Shown in pieces: positions 7,525-15,000 of a stretch of 22,783 bases of DNA. A program made the position numbers and the translations under genes. Within the stretch, counting starts at the first letter, position 1. Every line of letters starts with the position of its first letter. Source of the DNA: Syntrophaceae bacterium UBA4810 (GTDB lineage Bacteria > Desulfobacterota > Syntrophia > Syntrophales > Smithellaceae); NCBI GenBank assembly GCA_002402545.1, contig DHGA01000045.1, positions 1-22,783 of the forward strand, given 5' to 3'. The notes under the pieces are model-generated. The model searched no databases and was not told where the DNA came from. It worked only from the letters and a program-made list of their open reading frames with translations.

Positions 7525-9093
7525 CTATAAAATTACCAGTGGAGAATAATATTTATTCTCTACTTCACCCGCACGGTCTTTTTTTAACGCAAGAGGCAGA
7601 TATTCCATAATATCGCGTGCTGTGATTCCGTCCATTCCCTTTTTAGCGGCTGCCAAGTCGCCGGCCAATCCATGGATAAACACGCCTTTACGTGTCGCCT
7701 CTGGCGGCTTTAATCCTAATCCGTACATCGCCGCGATACAGCCGGTAAGCACGTCGCCTGCGCCTGCGGTGGCCATGCCCGCGTTGCCGGTTAAATTAAC
7801 AAAAACATTGCCATCCGGATAGCCAATCAAAGAATGCGCCCCTTTTAAGACGATAATGCTATTCAAATTTTTTGCCGCTTCCTGCAAAACGGCGATTTTA
7901 TTTTTATCAATTTCAACCGTGGATTTATTGATCAATCTTGCCATTTCTCCTGTATGCGGCGTGAGAATCGTTGCCGCTTTTCTGTTTTGTAAAATGCTGA
8001 TGTCTGCCGCAATTGCCGAAAGCCCGTCGCCATCGATGAGCAGAGGTTTCTTGATTTCCGCACTCAATTCCCTGACTAATTGCATCGTTTCTTCATCCAA
8101 AGACAAGCCGGGACCGATTACCACCATGTCCACTTTCGCCGCTGCTTCCAGCAATTTCTTTTTATTTTTGAGAGCAATGCTCTTTGCGGCGGTTTCTTCC
8201 TGCGGCAGGTAAACAACCTCGCGGCCTTTCATAGCGAGTTTGCCGATCATGGATTTTGGCGCGGCAAGGCGCGCGTAACCGCCGCCGGATTTCATAGAGG
8301 ACATGGCCGCAAAGTAAGGCGCGCCGTAATAGCTGGCGGCTCCCGCAATAAACAAAACATCGCCTACTGAGCCCTTATGAGCCTGAGCAGAACGCTTGGG
8401 CAGAGGCACATAATCATTGGTGGCAATTTTAAGATCTTTATTGTCCGTGAGTGAAAGCGGAAACGAAATGTGCGTAATGTAGAGTTTGCCGCAGAGATCA
8501 AATCCCGGATAAAGCATGTTGCCGATTTTCGGCAAACCGAAAGTTACGGTGTAATCGGCTTTTACCGCCACGCCCAAAATCTCGCCGGTATCGCCGTGGA
8601 CACCGGAAGGAACATCCAAAGATAAAACTTTCTTTTTGCTTTTATTTATGAGCGCGATTACATCCGCGGCCAGTCCCGTGACCGGACGGTCCAACCCCGT
8701 CCCGAATATCGCGTCAATAATCAAATTACAGTGCGCTACATCTTTTTTTGCCTGGACCGCGCTTTGAAGCGTACACACTTCCACGGGCAGTTTTTCCAAT
8801 ATGGCCATGTTGGTGCGGGCCGCACCTTTAAATTTTGCTTTGTCTCCCAGCAAAAATACTTTTGCCTGATCGCCGCCGGAATGAATAAGCCTTGCCAGAG
8901 CCAGGCCATCGCCGCCGTTATTTCCCGTGCCGCAGAAAATAACAAATTTTTTGTCGCTGATACCGGTTTCATCCCGCATTAAAGACACCGAGGCTATTGC
9001 GGCGTTTTCCATGAGTATTTCTTCAGCAATACCCAAAGTTTCGATACAGTAGCGATCCATAAACCGCATTTCTTTGACGCCGGCCAGTTTCAT
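7525..9093 (-). CDS. nnr: Bifunctional NAD(P)HX epimerase / ADP-dependent NAD(P)HX dehydratase
   Basis: Metabolite-repair enzyme that epimerises and dehydrates hydrated NADH/NADPH back to the usable cofactor. The N-terminal YjeF_N epimerase domain (about 1-215) carries FCGTGNNGGDGLALAR at 53-68 and DAIFGTGLDRPVTG near 127-140, with LDVPSGVHGDTGE at 159-171. The C-terminal ribokinase-like dehydratase domain (about 230-510) begins with HKGSVGDVLFIAG and holds IGPGLS, LTPHTGEMARL at 377-387 and the ADP-binding NAGMATAGAGDVLTG at 437-451. At 522 residues it is the usual fused form. AAGGAG precedes the ATG by seven bases. It is divergent from the nitroreductase-like gene and has a good candidate promoter in the gap. 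Identification is secure. Confidence 0.96.
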   Translation of the reverse strand: MKLAGVKEMRFMDRYCIETLGIAEEILMENAAIASVSLMRDETGISDKKFVIFCGTGNNGGDGLALARLIHSGGDQAKVFLLGDKAKFKGAARTNMAILEKLPVEVCTLQSAVQAKKDVAHCNLIIDAIFGTGLDRPVTGLAADVIALINKSKKKVLSLDVPSGVHGDTGEILGVAVKADYTVTFGLPKIGNMLYPGFDLCGKLYITHISFPLSLTDNKDLKIATNDYVPLPKRSAQAHKGSVGDVLFIAGAASYYGAPYFAAMSSMKSGGGYARLAAPKSMIGKLAMKGREVVYLPQEETAAKSIALKNKKKLLEAAAKVDMVVIGPGLSLDEETMQLVRELSAEIKKPLLIDGDGLSAIAADISILQNRKAATILTPHTGEMARLINKSTVEIDKNKIAVLQEAAKNLNSIIVLKGAHSLIGYPDGNVFVNLTGNAGMATAGAGDVLTGCIAAMYGLGLKPPEATRKGVFIHGLAGDLAAAKKGMDGITARDIMEYLPLALKKDRAGEVENKYYSPLVIL

Positions 9094-9145
9094 TACTTTC
9101 TCCTTCGAATCAAACTATTTTTGCGCGATGTACTGATTTATAGTA

Positions 9146-9174
9146 ATATTACCTCTACTGAACACATTTGCCAA
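9146..9174 (-). promoter_or_regulatory. Candidate sigma-70 promoter for the NAD(P)HX repair gene
   Basis: On the minus strand TTGGCA (9174-9169), a 17-base spacer, then TAATAT (9151-9146). Transcription would start near 9139, about 45 bases before the ATG. It is the only well-spaced pair I found in the 107-base divergent gap. Confidence 0.5.
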
Positions 9175-9200
9175 CAATATTTTTTAGGAAGGATTAACTT

Positions 9201-10046
9201 ATGCAGACACTGAGCAATGCTATAAAAAAACGCGTATCCTGCCGAACATATTCAGACAAACCGATAGAAGAAAATATCCGGAAAAAACTTCAATCAATAC
9301 TCAGCGCGACACACGAAGGGCCTTTCGGCAACAAAACGAATTTCAAACTGCTCAGCCTGGACTTTATCACACCTGACGACTGGAAAAAAATGGGCACTTA
9401 CGGCGTGATCAAAGGCGCGCGTAATTTTCTGGCGGGAATTATCAGCCCCGGCCCGATGGCCATGGAAGATTACGGCTATTGCATGGAGACGGTAATTCTT
9501 AAGGTGACGGCTCTGGGACTGGGAACCTGCTGGCTGGGAGGCACATTTCAGTCCGGCGCTTTTGCTCGCGCCGCCGGTTTGCAAAAAGGCGAGCTTATGC
9601 CCACGATAACACCCGTAGGATATCCTGCTGACGAAAAGACGCTCACCGAAAAAATTATGCGCCGCTTCGCCGGGTCAGATCAGCGAAAGTCGTGGAGCAA
9701 TATTTTCTTTATCGATGATTTTTCCCATATCCTGCCCGAAAATTCCGCTGGCAGATACCGTGAAGCGCTGGAGAATTTACGCCTCGCGCCTTCTGCTTCC
9801 AACAAACAGCCGTGGCGGGTTTTATATGATTCGAAAAATAATGTTTTTCATTTCTTTGTCGAGCGCTCGCGCCAATACAAAATGCTGGGCATCTCGCATT
9901 TGCAGGATATCGATCTGGGAATAGCGATGAGCCACTTTGAAATTACAGCGCGTGAATTGACGCTGCCGGGAAAATGGGAAGTAATAACAGATGCCCCAAA
10001 AGAAAATAATCTGGAATACATTGTCAGCTGGCTCAATGGGAATTGA
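9201..10046 (+). CDS. Nitroreductase-family protein (TM1586-like, FMN fold)
   Basis: The 281-residue product resembles the TM1586 type of nitroreductase, longer than classical 180-220 residue members and with two related halves. The first half starts with AIKKRVSCRTYSDKPI, where Arg11, Ser13 and Arg15 are the expected FMN-phosphate contacts, and includes LGLGTCWLGGTF (105-116), a conserved nitroreductase core strand and turn. The second half has LAPSASNKQPWRVLYD (195-210), the signature that usually lies near residue 35-45 in single-domain members, and ISHLQDIDLGIAMSHFEITA near the end. The physiological substrate is unknown; roles in flavin-dependent redox or demodification are possible. AGGAAGGA lies about eight bases before the ATG. 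It is the only gene on its strand between 6213 and 13920. Confidence 0.85.
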   Translation: MQTLSNAIKKRVSCRTYSDKPIEENIRKKLQSILSATHEGPFGNKTNFKLLSLDFITPDDWKKMGTYGVIKGARNFLAGIISPGPMAMEDYGYCMETVILKVTALGLGTCWLGGTFQSGAFARAAGLQKGELMPTITPVGYPADEKTLTEKIMRRFAGSDQRKSWSNIFFIDDFSHILPENSAGRYREALENLRLAPSASNKQPWRVLYDSKNNVFHFFVERSRQYKMLGISHLQDIDLGIAMSHFEITARELTLPGKWEVITDAPKENNLEYIVSWLNGN

Positions 10047-10068
10047 TTACTGTGTTGCAACGTCTTTG

Positions 10069-10140
10069 CGAGTGAATATAATGAGCAGCTTGCCCGGAGC
10101 ATCCGGCATTCGCCGGAGTTCCTGCTCGGGAAACAATCTC
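10069..10140. repeat. Palindromic intergenic repeat with long hairpin
   Basis: TTGCGAG (10069-10075) and ACAATCTC (10133-10140) flank a hairpin with the perfect stem TCCGGC/GCCGGA (10102-10107 and 10112-10117, loop ATTC), extended outward by AGCA/TGCT and CCCG/CGGG with small bulges. The flanks resemble the TTGCGAG...GCAATCTC ends of a common proteobacterial intergenic repeat family, here degraded. Confidence 0.6.
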
Positions 10141-10161
10141 ATAAGTCCATAAATACATTTA

Positions 10162-10198
10162 GATTGCTACATCCCGACAAGTCGGGATTCGCAATGAC
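10162..10198. repeat. Second palindromic repeat (GCAATGAC type)
   Basis: A perfect ATCCCGAC/GTCGGGAT pair (10171-10178 and 10181-10188) is enclosed by ATTGC (10163-10167) and GCAAT (10191-10195). Read on the minus strand it begins GTCATTGCGAATCCCGAC, the usual head of the GTCATTGCGA...GCAATC repeat family. Confidence 0.65.
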
Positions 10199-10254
10199 AA
10201 ATAAGATGATTGTCACAGTCTCTTCGCTGGAATGATGGTAAGGGCTTTTTAATT

Positions 10255-11649
10255 CTAACTTTTAAAAGCCGCGGGTAATTCCAGAGGCACTTCAACCGCG
10301 CTGATGTATTTTTTAACCACATCCTGCTTTCCCGTGATCTTCAGCTTGTCAAACAAAAAAGAAAATTGCTTTTCCAGCTCCGCGCCCATTTTATCACGCG
10401 TTTTCGCGGGAAGATGCCACAGCTCCAGCTTAAAAGGCCCGAAGCCTTTTTTGCGTGTTTTGTAGATGAACTGTTCTTCTGTGTCTTTTTCTTTCCACTC
10501 GCCCTGGAAATTGGTTTTAAGATATTGATACATCTTTTCGCGCAAATCATCGGGGAACACAGCGCTGTCGTAAACCATATTCTGAAAACCGGTGGCTAAA
10601 TGAACTTCTGCCGTTTCCACCGCGGGAAATCTGTCAAAAGCTTCATCCGGCAGTGTGGAAGCGCCATGCTGCACGGCGCCCGCCAATCCATATTTCGCGC
10701 GCGCGACATCTGACAATTTCCGCAATACATCAAAATCGATTTTTACTTTTGCCACCGTACCGTCAGCCAGGGGAACTCCACCGTGTGTTGTTCCCGTCTG
10801 CACGCTTATTTTGCTTATGCCCTTAAGCGAGGGCCCATGTTCTTTCAGCGTTTCCAGATAGCCTTCCATAAAAGCTCCCAGTTCTTCCACCGTGCTGTTT
10901 TTGCCGCCCACTTCGCCGATTTCACCGCCTACGGAAACAGTAATCCCTTCCGGCTCCAAATCCCTGATCATGGTGGTTAGCTCCGCGGCCAGCCTGTAAT
11001 TTGTTTCCTGCTGTTCTTTGATTGTCGCTTTGGATAAATCAACCAGCGTGGAGGTATCAATATCTATATTATAAAAACCGGCGTCAATCGCCTCCCAGAT
11101 TAAATTTTTCACGGTTTGTGTTTCTTTAGTCGCATCAGCGGCGTATTTCTTCGCGTTGATCTGAAAATGGTCACCTTGCACAAATACCGGCCCCTGATAA
11201 CCGGTTTTTATCGCGGCGGCTTTTATGGCGCACATATATTCTGAAGGTCTCTGCAAAGTGTAATCTATTTCCGAGCGCGCAATTTCAAAAATTACCGGCC
11301 CCGCTTTCGCTTTCATCGCCGCGCGAAATATGGCTTGCGCCGTATCGTAGGTGATCATCCGGATATTAATCGCGGGCACGGAAAAACCAGAAACTTCTTT
11401 GCGCCCCATTGCCTCATAAAGAGATTGGATGGAAGCCGAATAAATCCCCAAAGCGCGCGCGGCGCGGCGAATAATCCAACAGGCCGCCTCCTGTGCCGCT
11501 TTATCCGCGCTGAACACTTTTGTGTAAATCAAATCATCAATCAGCTTTTTTCGTAGTTTTGACTCATCTAATATGCTGATATCCTGGCCATCCACTTCTA
11601 TTATTTTCGCGCATTTTTCTTTTAACTGGTCTTTATTTTCAAAAATCAT
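10255..11649 (-). CDS. Class II fructose-bisphosphate aldolase, long form
   Basis: Zinc-dependent aldolase expected to join dihydroxyacetone phosphate and glyceraldehyde 3-phosphate into fructose 1,6-bisphosphate. The barrel starts near GFSVPAINIR (88-97). Likely metal and catalytic residues are Asp160-His161 (FVQGDHFQ), Glu243/Glu246 in VGGEIGEVGGKNST, His289 (TGTTHGG) and His328 (VQHGAST), in the family order. At 464 residues it is well over 100 longer than typical bacterial enzymes: about 85 residues precede the barrel and a longer C-terminal part follows (about 380-464). AAGGAG lies six bases before the ATG. It is the last gene of a minus-strand run with an MBL hydrolase and fructose-1,6-bisphosphatase, supporting a gluconeogenic direction. 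Specificity for FBP is inferred from context; another ketose-bisphosphate is possible. Confidence 0.85.
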   Translation of the reverse strand: MIFENKDQLKEKCAKIIEVDGQDISILDESKLRKKLIDDLIYTKVFSADKAAQEAACWIIRRAARALGIYSASIQSLYEAMGRKEVSGFSVPAINIRMITYDTAQAIFRAAMKAKAGPVIFEIARSEIDYTLQRPSEYMCAIKAAAIKTGYQGPVFVQGDHFQINAKKYAADATKETQTVKNLIWEAIDAGFYNIDIDTSTLVDLSKATIKEQQETNYRLAAELTTMIRDLEPEGITVSVGGEIGEVGGKNSTVEELGAFMEGYLETLKEHGPSLKGISKISVQTGTTHGGVPLADGTVAKVKIDFDVLRKLSDVARAKYGLAGAVQHGASTLPDEAFDRFPAVETAEVHLATGFQNMVYDSAVFPDDLREKMYQYLKTNFQGEWKEKDTEEQFIYKTRKKGFGPFKLELWHLPAKTRDKMGAELEKQFSFLFDKLKITGKQDVVKKYISAVEVPLELPAAFKS

Positions 11650-11683
11650 AACTACTCCTTAGATGTTAACCTGTTAATGATTA

Positions 11684-12556
11684 CTAATTTAAAATCTTTT
11701 CAATCGCCTTAATTTTCGCGTTCAGATTAATCAAATACGCTTCCCGCGGCTGTTTTTCGCCGGGGATTGGGTCGTATTCTTCTTCTTTTATAATAGAGGC
11801 CATCTTTTCATAATCGGTGCCATGCGACTTCAGCAAATTCTCTATTTTTTCGCGAAATCTTTTTGTATATTCAATCGCGCGCGGCATATAGTTTCTGGCG
11901 TCATCTCCCGTATAATAGTAACCGTGCGCGAGCACCAGAGTTTCCACATCATAACCGGCCAATTTCTTCAGTGAATCCAGATATATATGATAATCTGTCA
12001 AAAATTCGCTGAAAATGTATTCTCCCAAACCCGGCACGCCAATTGATTCAGATGGAATCAATATTTTCTGCTGGGGTATATAAAAGCTCAGCATATCCCG
12101 CGTGTGGCCGGGAGTCTTTATTATTTCCACATGGAGGTTTTGCGCTACCTTCACTATCTCGCCGTCTTCCAGCACCCTCTCGACAGAAAAAGGTTCAAAA
12201 TAAACTTTCCCGTCCGACGCGATTGTGTTTAGTTTTTTTATCAGCTTAATTGCCGACGGCTTTTTTATTATTTCGCTTGCTTCCCGTGAAGCACAAACTT
12301 TTAGACCGGGCATTACTCTTTTGAGATACCCCGCCGAACCACAGTGGTCAAAATGCGCGTGGCTCAAAAAAAGATACTCCGGTCTCCTCTCTCCCGTCAG
12401 TTTTATAATTTCCTGCCGGTAATGCTCGCCGAAAACATAGATTCCCGCGTCAAAAATTATTGGGTGCTCGCCATCCAGCAAATATGACGGAACGGCAGAC
12501 GGCCCCAGACAATAAAATCTGTCTGTAATTTTGGCCGGGTTACTTTCATAAATCAT
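11684..12556 (-). CDS. MBL-fold metallohydrolase within the FBP operon
   Basis: Metallo-beta-lactamase-fold protein of 290 residues. The first metal-binding motif is complete: HAHFDH with His66, His68, Asp70 and His71. The next ligand is His151 (TPGHTRD) and the last is His211 (LAHGYYY). The stretch where a bridging aspartate normally stands reads LIPSESIG (167-173), with Ser169/Glu170 instead of Asp. This may change metal content or mean Glu substitutes. The C-terminal part (about 215-290) is helical and charged. Members hydrolyse diverse esters, thioesters and phosphodiesters or act as redox enzymes, so no substrate can be named. AGGA lies nine bases before the ATG. It lies between fructose-1,6-bisphosphatase (70-base gap) and the aldolase (34-base gap), so co-transcription is likely. 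Confidence 0.85.
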   Translation of the reverse strand: MIYESNPAKITDRFYCLGPSAVPSYLLDGEHPIIFDAGIYVFGEHYRQEIIKLTGERRPEYLFLSHAHFDHCGSAGYLKRVMPGLKVCASREASEIIKKPSAIKLIKKLNTIASDGKVYFEPFSVERVLEDGEIVKVAQNLHVEIIKTPGHTRDMLSFYIPQQKILIPSESIGVPGLGEYIFSEFLTDYHIYLDSLKKLAGYDVETLVLAHGYYYTGDDARNYMPRAIEYTKRFREKIENLLKSHGTDYEKMASIIKEEEYDPIPGEKQPREAYLINLNAKIKAIEKILN

Positions 12557-12626
12557 AGCATGTAGTCCTGTTTTTCGGCGCGCTGCTATCCGCCGCGGAT
12601 TAATTCAAGATGAAAAAAATAAACAA

Positions 12627-13562
12627 TCAAGTCAGAAATTGTTTCGCCAATTCTACTTCCGCGCGGCTGCCGATGTAAACAGGTGAACAATCATTGATGT
12701 TTTCTACTTTTAAGGAAAGAATGTCCTCCTTGCCGTTTGTGGCCATACCACCCGCCTGTTCGACGATAAATGCCATGGGCTGTAATTCAAATAAAAGCCT
12801 TAATTTTCCCCGCTGAGATTTCTGCAGTGCCGGATAAGTAAAGATACCGCCTCTCTTTATCAGCAACTGATTTATATCGGGAACGAAACCGCCGCTGTAG
12901 CGCAGTTTGTATCCTTCTTTTTCCAGATGCTCGATAAACTTCTGATGCCCAGGCACCCAGTCGCGGCGCAATCCGCCGGGTGAAAAAATCGAGCCTTTTT
13001 CTTTCATCTTAATATTATCCTGCGCCATCACGTATTCTCCTTCGCGGTTAAGAACAAACTCGTGCGCGCCATTACCCGCGGAATACATCATCGTGATTAA
13101 CGGACCGTAAGTGATATAAAGCGCCGCCACCATCGTGTTTCTGCCTGTATCCAGAATGGATTCTTTATGAATGCCGATAATCGTGCCGATAGCAAGATTA
13201 GTATCCACCAGCGATGACCCATCCAGCGGATCGGCAGTTACAATATATTTTTCTTTACCAGAGCCTATTTTGGTGATTTCTCTGAGTTCTTCTGACGCGT
13301 ACTCCCTCACAAAACCGGAATACTGAAGCTGGTTTTTCATTATTTCGTCAGTGGCGCGGTCCAGGGATAACTGATCTTCCCCGTATATATTTTTAGAACC
13401 GGCCAGCTTGCGGTTGGCTTCATGAATTTTCGCCGAGATATATTTTCCGACCACGGCAATCTGCCAGATCAGGCGCCTTAATTCCACTTCCACGCCGGCC
13501 ATCCACATGTGACGCCGCAAATCAACGATGTTTTTCGTGTAATCGTTAATTCCTTCTCCCAT
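12627..13562 (-). CDS. fbp: Fructose-1,6-bisphosphatase, class I
   Basis: Gluconeogenic phosphatase that removes the 1-phosphate of fructose 1,6-bisphosphate using divalent metal. The metal and substrate site is seen as DPLDGSSLVDTNLAIGT (111-127), preceded by EYASEEL (88-94) and followed by the sugar-binding RYSGGFVPDINQLL (221-234), LLFELQPMAFIVEQAGG (256-272) and CSPVYIGS. I chose the ATG at 13562, giving 311 residues, because GGAGG lies five bases upstream. The frame stays open to an ATG at 13670, which would add 36 basic residues, but that start has no ribosome-binding site and the extension is unlike other family members. First gene of the run with the MBL hydrolase and aldolase. AMP-inhibition residues cannot be judged. 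Confidence 0.93.
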   Translation of the reverse strand: MGEGINDYTKNIVDLRRHMWMAGVEVELRRLIWQIAVVGKYISAKIHEANRKLAGSKNIYGEDQLSLDRATDEIMKNQLQYSGFVREYASEELREITKIGSGKEKYIVTADPLDGSSLVDTNLAIGTIIGIHKESILDTGRNTMVAALYITYGPLITMMYSAGNGAHEFVLNREGEYVMAQDNIKMKEKGSIFSPGGLRRDWVPGHQKFIEHLEKEGYKLRYSGGFVPDINQLLIKRGGIFTYPALQKSQRGKLRLLFELQPMAFIVEQAGGMATNGKEDILSLKVENINDCSPVYIGSRAEVELAKQFLT

Positions 13563-13823
13563 ATTCGCCTCCGCAATCCTTATAAATTTCTTTATTATTC
13601 CAACGAAACACGATGTGCCTCTTGACATAAATCTTCCGGCTTTATTGATTAACATTCTTTGCGTTTTCATGCAAACATTAAGGTAGATTGATGGTTTACC
13701 GATAACTACTGACCGTTATAATATTGCGATATTTATATATAATATTTTAGGGTGTTCATATTTTTCTTCAAAAATAATTCCAATCTTCAAACTTATCAAA
13801 GTTAATGGTTTTGTCTTTTGACG
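13563..13823. other. AT-rich divergent spacer between fbp and leuB
   Basis: No gene is supported. The part next to fbp (13563-13670) is an in-frame open extension of fbp that I judge non-coding. The rest is very AT-rich with a TATAAT on the plus strand at 13717-13722, preceded after 16 bases by TTTACC, a second and weaker promoter candidate for leuB. I saw no riboswitch or T-box pattern. Confidence 0.5.
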
Positions 13824-13852
13824 TTGACTTCAGAAGTTCATTGCGTTAATAA
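13824..13852 (+). promoter_or_regulatory. Strong candidate sigma-70 promoter for the leuB-type gene
   Basis: TTGACT (13824-13829), an exact 17-base spacer, then TAATAA (13847-13852). Transcription should start near 13859, only about five bases before the hairpin at 13864-13878. Confidence 0.6.
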
Positions 13853-13863
13853 AGTCCACTCTT

Positions 13864-13893
13864 CGCGCCTCTGGCGCGGTTTTCTTTATTTTT
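13864..13893 (+). terminator. Terminator-like hairpin in the leuB leader
   Basis: CGCGCC (13864-13869), loop TCT, GGCGCG (13873-13878), then a T-rich run to 13893. It looks like an intrinsic terminator but no plus-strand gene ends before it; it lies between the promoter and the ribosome-binding site of the next gene. It could be an attenuator, a 5' stabilising hairpin, or the end of a short RNA from an upstream promoter. Confidence 0.45.
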
Positions 13894-13920
13894 CACATAA
13901 ATAATTGACAGGAGGTTTTT

Positions 13921-14988
13921 GTGAGCACAGCAAAATCATATAAAATAGCCGTTATCCCCGGAGACGGAACGGGGCCTGAAGTTATTGCCGAAGGATTAAA
14001 AGTTGTTAAGGCCGTCGCGGGGACAGAATCTTTAAAATACGATTTAGTCCATTACGACCTGGGCGGCGAACGCTATAAAAAAACAGGTGAGATTCTTCCT
14101 GATTCCGTTCTGGAAGAACTAAAAAAATTTAACGCTATTTATCTGGGCGCTATCGGCCATCCCGATGTCAAACCGGGAATTCTGGAAAAAGGGTTGCTTT
14201 TGCGCCTGCGTTTTGAACTCGACCAATATATAAATCTGCGCCCCGTAAAACTCTACCCCAACGTCCCCTGTCCGCTCAAAGACAAAGGTCCCAAAGATAT
14301 CGATTTTGTCGTGGTGCGGGAAAACACGGAAGGACTCTATACCGGCGCGGGCGGAGTCTTGAAAAAAGGCACGCCTGATGAAGTCGCCACCCAGGAATCA
14401 ATAAACACCCGAAAAGGAGTGGAGCGCTGTCTTCGCTACGCATTTAAATACGCGCGGAAACGCGACAAGGCCAAAAAACTGACGCTGTGCGGCAAGACCA
14501 ATGTTCTGACCTATGGCTTTGATCTTTGGGAGCGCGCATTTTATGAAGTAGCCAAAGATTATCCGGACATCAAAACAGATTACGCGCATGTGGATGCCAC
14601 CTGCATGTGGATGATAAAAAATCCGGAATGGTTCGATGTTATCGTTACCGACAATATGTTCGGTGATATTATCACCGATTTGGGCGCGATGATTCAGGGT
14701 GGTATGGGCATTGCCGCGGGCGGCAATATCAACCCGGAAGGCGTTTCCATGTTTGAGCCGATCGGCGGCTCCGCCCCCAAATACACGGGACAAAACGTGA
14801 TTAATCCGCTGGCCGCTATCTGCGCGGGAGGTATGATGCTGGAAACACTGGGAGAAGACAAAGCAGGAAAAAGAGTGGAAGTGGCAGTAATAAAGCTTCT
14901 GGAAAGCGGAAAACTAAAAAGTCTTGACGCGGGCAAGATGGGCATGTCCACGAGCGAAATAGGCGATTGGCTTGCTAAAAATATTTAG
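13921..14988 (+). CDS. leuB: 3-isopropylmalate dehydrogenase-type beta-decarboxylating dehydrogenase
   Basis: NAD-dependent enzyme of the isocitrate/isopropylmalate dehydrogenase fold, expected to oxidise and decarboxylate 3-isopropylmalate in leucine synthesis. It opens with KIAVIPGDGTGPEV, has the substrate arginines in LLLRLRFELDQYINLRPVKLYP (split here as LLLRLRFELDQY and INLRPVKLYP), the catalytic Tyr in RENTEGLYTG, Lys in LCGKTNVL, and the metal aspartates in VTDNMFGDIITDLG, then the NAD-binding EPIGGSAPKYTG. The 355-residue length is normal, and the text most resembles LeuB of actinobacteria and deltaproteobacteria. The GTG start follows AGGAGG. No leuA, leuC or leuD is nearby, so homoisocitrate, isocitrate or tartrate activity is not excluded. 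It converges on the response regulator with only 12 bases between stops. Confidence 0.85.
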   Translation: MSTAKSYKIAVIPGDGTGPEVIAEGLKVVKAVAGTESLKYDLVHYDLGGERYKKTGEILPDSVLEELKKFNAIYLGAIGHPDVKPGILEKGLLLRLRFELDQYINLRPVKLYPNVPCPLKDKGPKDIDFVVVRENTEGLYTGAGGVLKKGTPDEVATQESINTRKGVERCLRYAFKYARKRDKAKKLTLCGKTNVLTYGFDLWERAFYEVAKDYPDIKTDYAHVDATCMWMIKNPEWFDVIVTDNMFGDIITDLGAMIQGGMGIAAGGNINPEGVSMFEPIGGSAPKYTGQNVINPLAAICAGGMMLETLGEDKAGKRVEVAVIKLLESGKLKSLDAGKMGMSTSEIGDWLAKNI

Positions 14989-15000
14989 CAATGGCGAAGA

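Larger units (their letters stand above)
10047..10254. other. Convergent intergenic spacer with two palindromic repeats
   Basis: No gene is supported in this gap between two convergent genes. It is occupied mainly by two hairpin-forming repeats, listed separately, and ends in GGCTTTT (10243-10249) paired with AAAAGCC just inside the aldolase gene. These structures may stop transcription from both sides. Confidence 0.6.

Noticed and set aside
10069..10198. CRISPR-like repeat pair
   Set aside because: The two elements differ in sequence, are palindromic, and have no regular spacer; they are intergenic repeats.
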